NCBI GenBank assembly: GCA_036245805.1
Contig: BTRK01000006.1
Coordinates: 21,918,365-21,982,364, forward strand
DNA: 64,000 nt
Direction: 5' to 3'
Source: Pristionchus mayeri
Lineage: Eukaryota > Nematoda > Chromadorea > Rhabditida > Neodiplogasteridae
Below the pieces are notes generated by a model. That model saw only the letters and a list, made by a program, of their open reading frames with translations. It made no database searches and was not told where the DNA came from. Shown here piece after piece: positions 62,145-64,000 of the stretch (position 1 is the first letter of the stretch; the number at the start of each line of letters is the position of its first letter). A program made the translations under genes and the position numbers.

Positions 62145-63939
62145 TCAGGGAAGAGGTATCTCATTCCTGGTGAGACCATTCTGGTCCAACCAACTTGTGC
62201 CCTTCTCGCAAATGATGGGCAGGAAGTCATTCTTGAGGAGATGGAAGAGACGCTGGAACTCGAGACCATCGCCGCGAGATCTGAAAGAAGGAGAGAAGAG
62301 AAGGAGAGAGAGGAGGGAGTAGCTCACCTTCTGAAGTCAACCATCACCAGATCGTTGTCGATTATGTTAGATATCTTAAAAGATTACTTCGAAAATTGGG
62401 AAGTTGCATTTTCAAAAATGCTTGGTAACTGTCTAACCTCGTAGATAGTGACAATGAATGTGACGTCGTGTTGAGTACAAACCATCTGCAATGAATATGT
62501 GCATAAGAGTGCTTCCAACTTAGGCTAGACTTTTTTGAAGATGAAAGGGACCGATTGGACCAAAAAATCAAAAATATTTCAGTAACAGTTCAATGTATGA
62601 TAATTCATTGAACGAGCTACTATTATGTGAGGAACCTCTGTAGTAGTCTTGCAGTGCACAGTGATGCCGTGTGTCTGACATATCGAGAGCACCTCAATCA
62701 GAGAATTTAATCGATACGGATCGGATATTGATGAATGGCACGTTCTGGCACTCGCTCGTAACTCACCTTCTCTGAAGTTAGGTCGACATCGGTGGTTACG
62801 CAGAAGCGAGTCATCCTACGGATCAGATCAGTTAGTTCATCCTGCAAAGAATATCAACCAGCAAATCACTTGGAACAATCGGAGTTACATTTATTACAAA
62901 TCCTCTTCATACTCACCCATCCGATCAGTCGATGGCTTTGTCTCTCTGAGAGGAGGAGATCATCAACTCTCGTCGGCTGCGAGAATCTCTTTCTTCTCTC
63001 GTAATTGTGGGATGGAGAGGTGATCGAGTTGAAAGGCTGCGAGTAGTGGTGTTCCATTGGGGAATAGATGTTGGATTTACGGCGCTTAGTCAGTGGCCCC
63101 TCTGAAAAATGGCATTCAAGCAATCGCAGATGGAGAGAAATTATTGTTTCTGACCAGTTGACTCTTCTCCTATTGCTTAATTTTTGAGTTGTGCATAATT
63201 CAGTAGTTCATGATATAAGCGAATGGAAAGGAGCGTACCCGCGTGTTTCCTCTCAGTACACCATGGATGGAAGAGAATCTTCTCGACGGTCGGACGCTTG
63301 TTCTGATCTTCGTTGAGAATCCACTCAAGTAACACTACAATTTTCCATCAGTCAGCAAGAAAATTGATGATCAAATTATCTATGAGTTGGTTAACTCACG
63401 CAGTGCTTGCTCATCCATCTTAATCCATGGCGTCGTCTTCTTCCATCCCTTCGTTTTCTTCACCCACGCACTGAATAACTCGTCCATCCTGTAGCAGATA
63501 GGGTATTCCGAGATATTATGATATGGATTCCAATACGGGAAATCTAGCTATTTCCCACTTTCCATTAGTCTATTATAAAGTCATTTGAGCAATTCAGTGT
63601 TCAGAAAGTATTTGCAGGATCATTTCTATACTCGATAATGACCGAACATACTCACTCATCAGGTTGCTTCCATGGTTGTTCTCCACTGAGCATCGTCACG
63701 AGCACGATGCCACACGACCAGATGTCCGTCTGACGACCCCTCAACATCGAGGAGCACCATAGATTGTATTTACAATTCATGATCTAAGAGTCCAAGAAAG
63801 TATTCAGCTCACCTGTAACTTCTCCTGAGTACTTGAGGACTAATGTACGGCATTGTCCCACATAGCACAGTAAGTTCGGCCTCCTTTCCCCGATGGGAGA
63901 AGACAGTCGCCATTCCAAAGTCGCCGATTTTGAGCACAT
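62145..63939 (-). CDS. chk-1: checkpoint kinase CHK1, 3' part (5' end beyond window)
   Basis: Ten exons are visible, ending at TGA 62145-62147; the N-lobe and catalytic loop lie past the right edge. The kinase C-lobe is clear: [13 protein letters not shown] (DFG), [31 protein letters not shown], and [20 protein letters not shown] with the subdomain XI Arg. The CHK1-specific C-terminus follows: [15 protein letters not shown] (the FSQPT block), [14 protein letters not shown] (KA1-like domain start) and [19 protein letters not shown], matching the conserved VDFRLSKGDGLEFKR. CHK1 halts the cell cycle after replication stress. The activation segment reads SPQ where kinases usually have APE. Identity is near certain. 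Confidence 0.95.
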
Positions 63940-64000
63940 CTGAGAGAGGGAGTGAAGAGTTTATTGAAAATTGTGGATACTGGGAAACGTTAGTGGATTA

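Noticed and set aside
1..64000. CRISPR arrays, bacterial operons or prophage
   Set aside because: Intron-rich eukaryotic DNA throughout; no regularly spaced repeat arrays seen.

Overview
The window reads as nuclear DNA of a nematode, most likely a Pristionchus-like diplogastrid. The genes are cut into many short exons (about 40-150 nt) with GT-AG introns of about 40-300 nt. There are three small secreted proteins of the nematode ET-module type, Tc1/mariner-type elements with TA target sites, and long G/C homopolymer tracts of the kind known from Caenorhabditis. The genus is inferred; the nematode assignment is firm. Gene models were built by hand by joining splice-bounded open segments whose reading phases agree, so starts and individual junctions are less certain than the gene identities.

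1-36 kb is a run of minus-strand genes. From low to high coordinate: a charged partial protein (102-405), a very small PB1-domain protein (447-905), a 7-exon unknown protein with an acidic tail (2692-4032), a 20-exon PB1/coiled-coil protein (7173-11905), a basic chromodomain protein (12921-15876), a GATA-type zinc-finger protein (16428-18566), an unknown secreted protein (19200-20251), two ET-module secreted proteins (20830-21497, 22163-22714), the RNA polymerase III subunit RPC4/POLR3D (23772-27991) and a single-pass membrane protein with a long tyrosine- and proline-rich tail and a C-terminal PDZ ligand (30715-34609). Mobile DNA sits between and inside these genes: two mariner-length elements, several foldback elements and a tRNA-like (SINE-type) sequence.

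34.6-49.3 kb is gene-poor and visibly purine-rich on the + strand. The only gene I can support there is a tRNA-Arg(ACG) at 48300-48372 (minus). This stretch is a candidate regulatory region for the membrane-protein gene.

49.3-64 kb holds the 22-exon Mediator subunit MED17 (mdt-17, minus, 49285-56020). Next come low-confidence + strand models at 57-59 kb, a third ET-module gene (+, 60426-61003) and a small orphan gene (+, 61259-62068). The orphan converges tail to tail with the checkpoint kinase chk-1 (minus, 62145 to beyond the right edge).

The housekeeping genes concern transcription and chromatin (MED17, RPC4, GATA, chromodomain) and the DNA-damage checkpoint (CHK1). Nothing in the layout ties them into one pathway. 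I did not find a clear new multi-gene system. The most unusual structures are a decayed tandem exon duplication split by a mariner in the chromodomain gene, a young foldback element with a 9-bp target duplication inside MED17, and a changed APE motif in CHK1.
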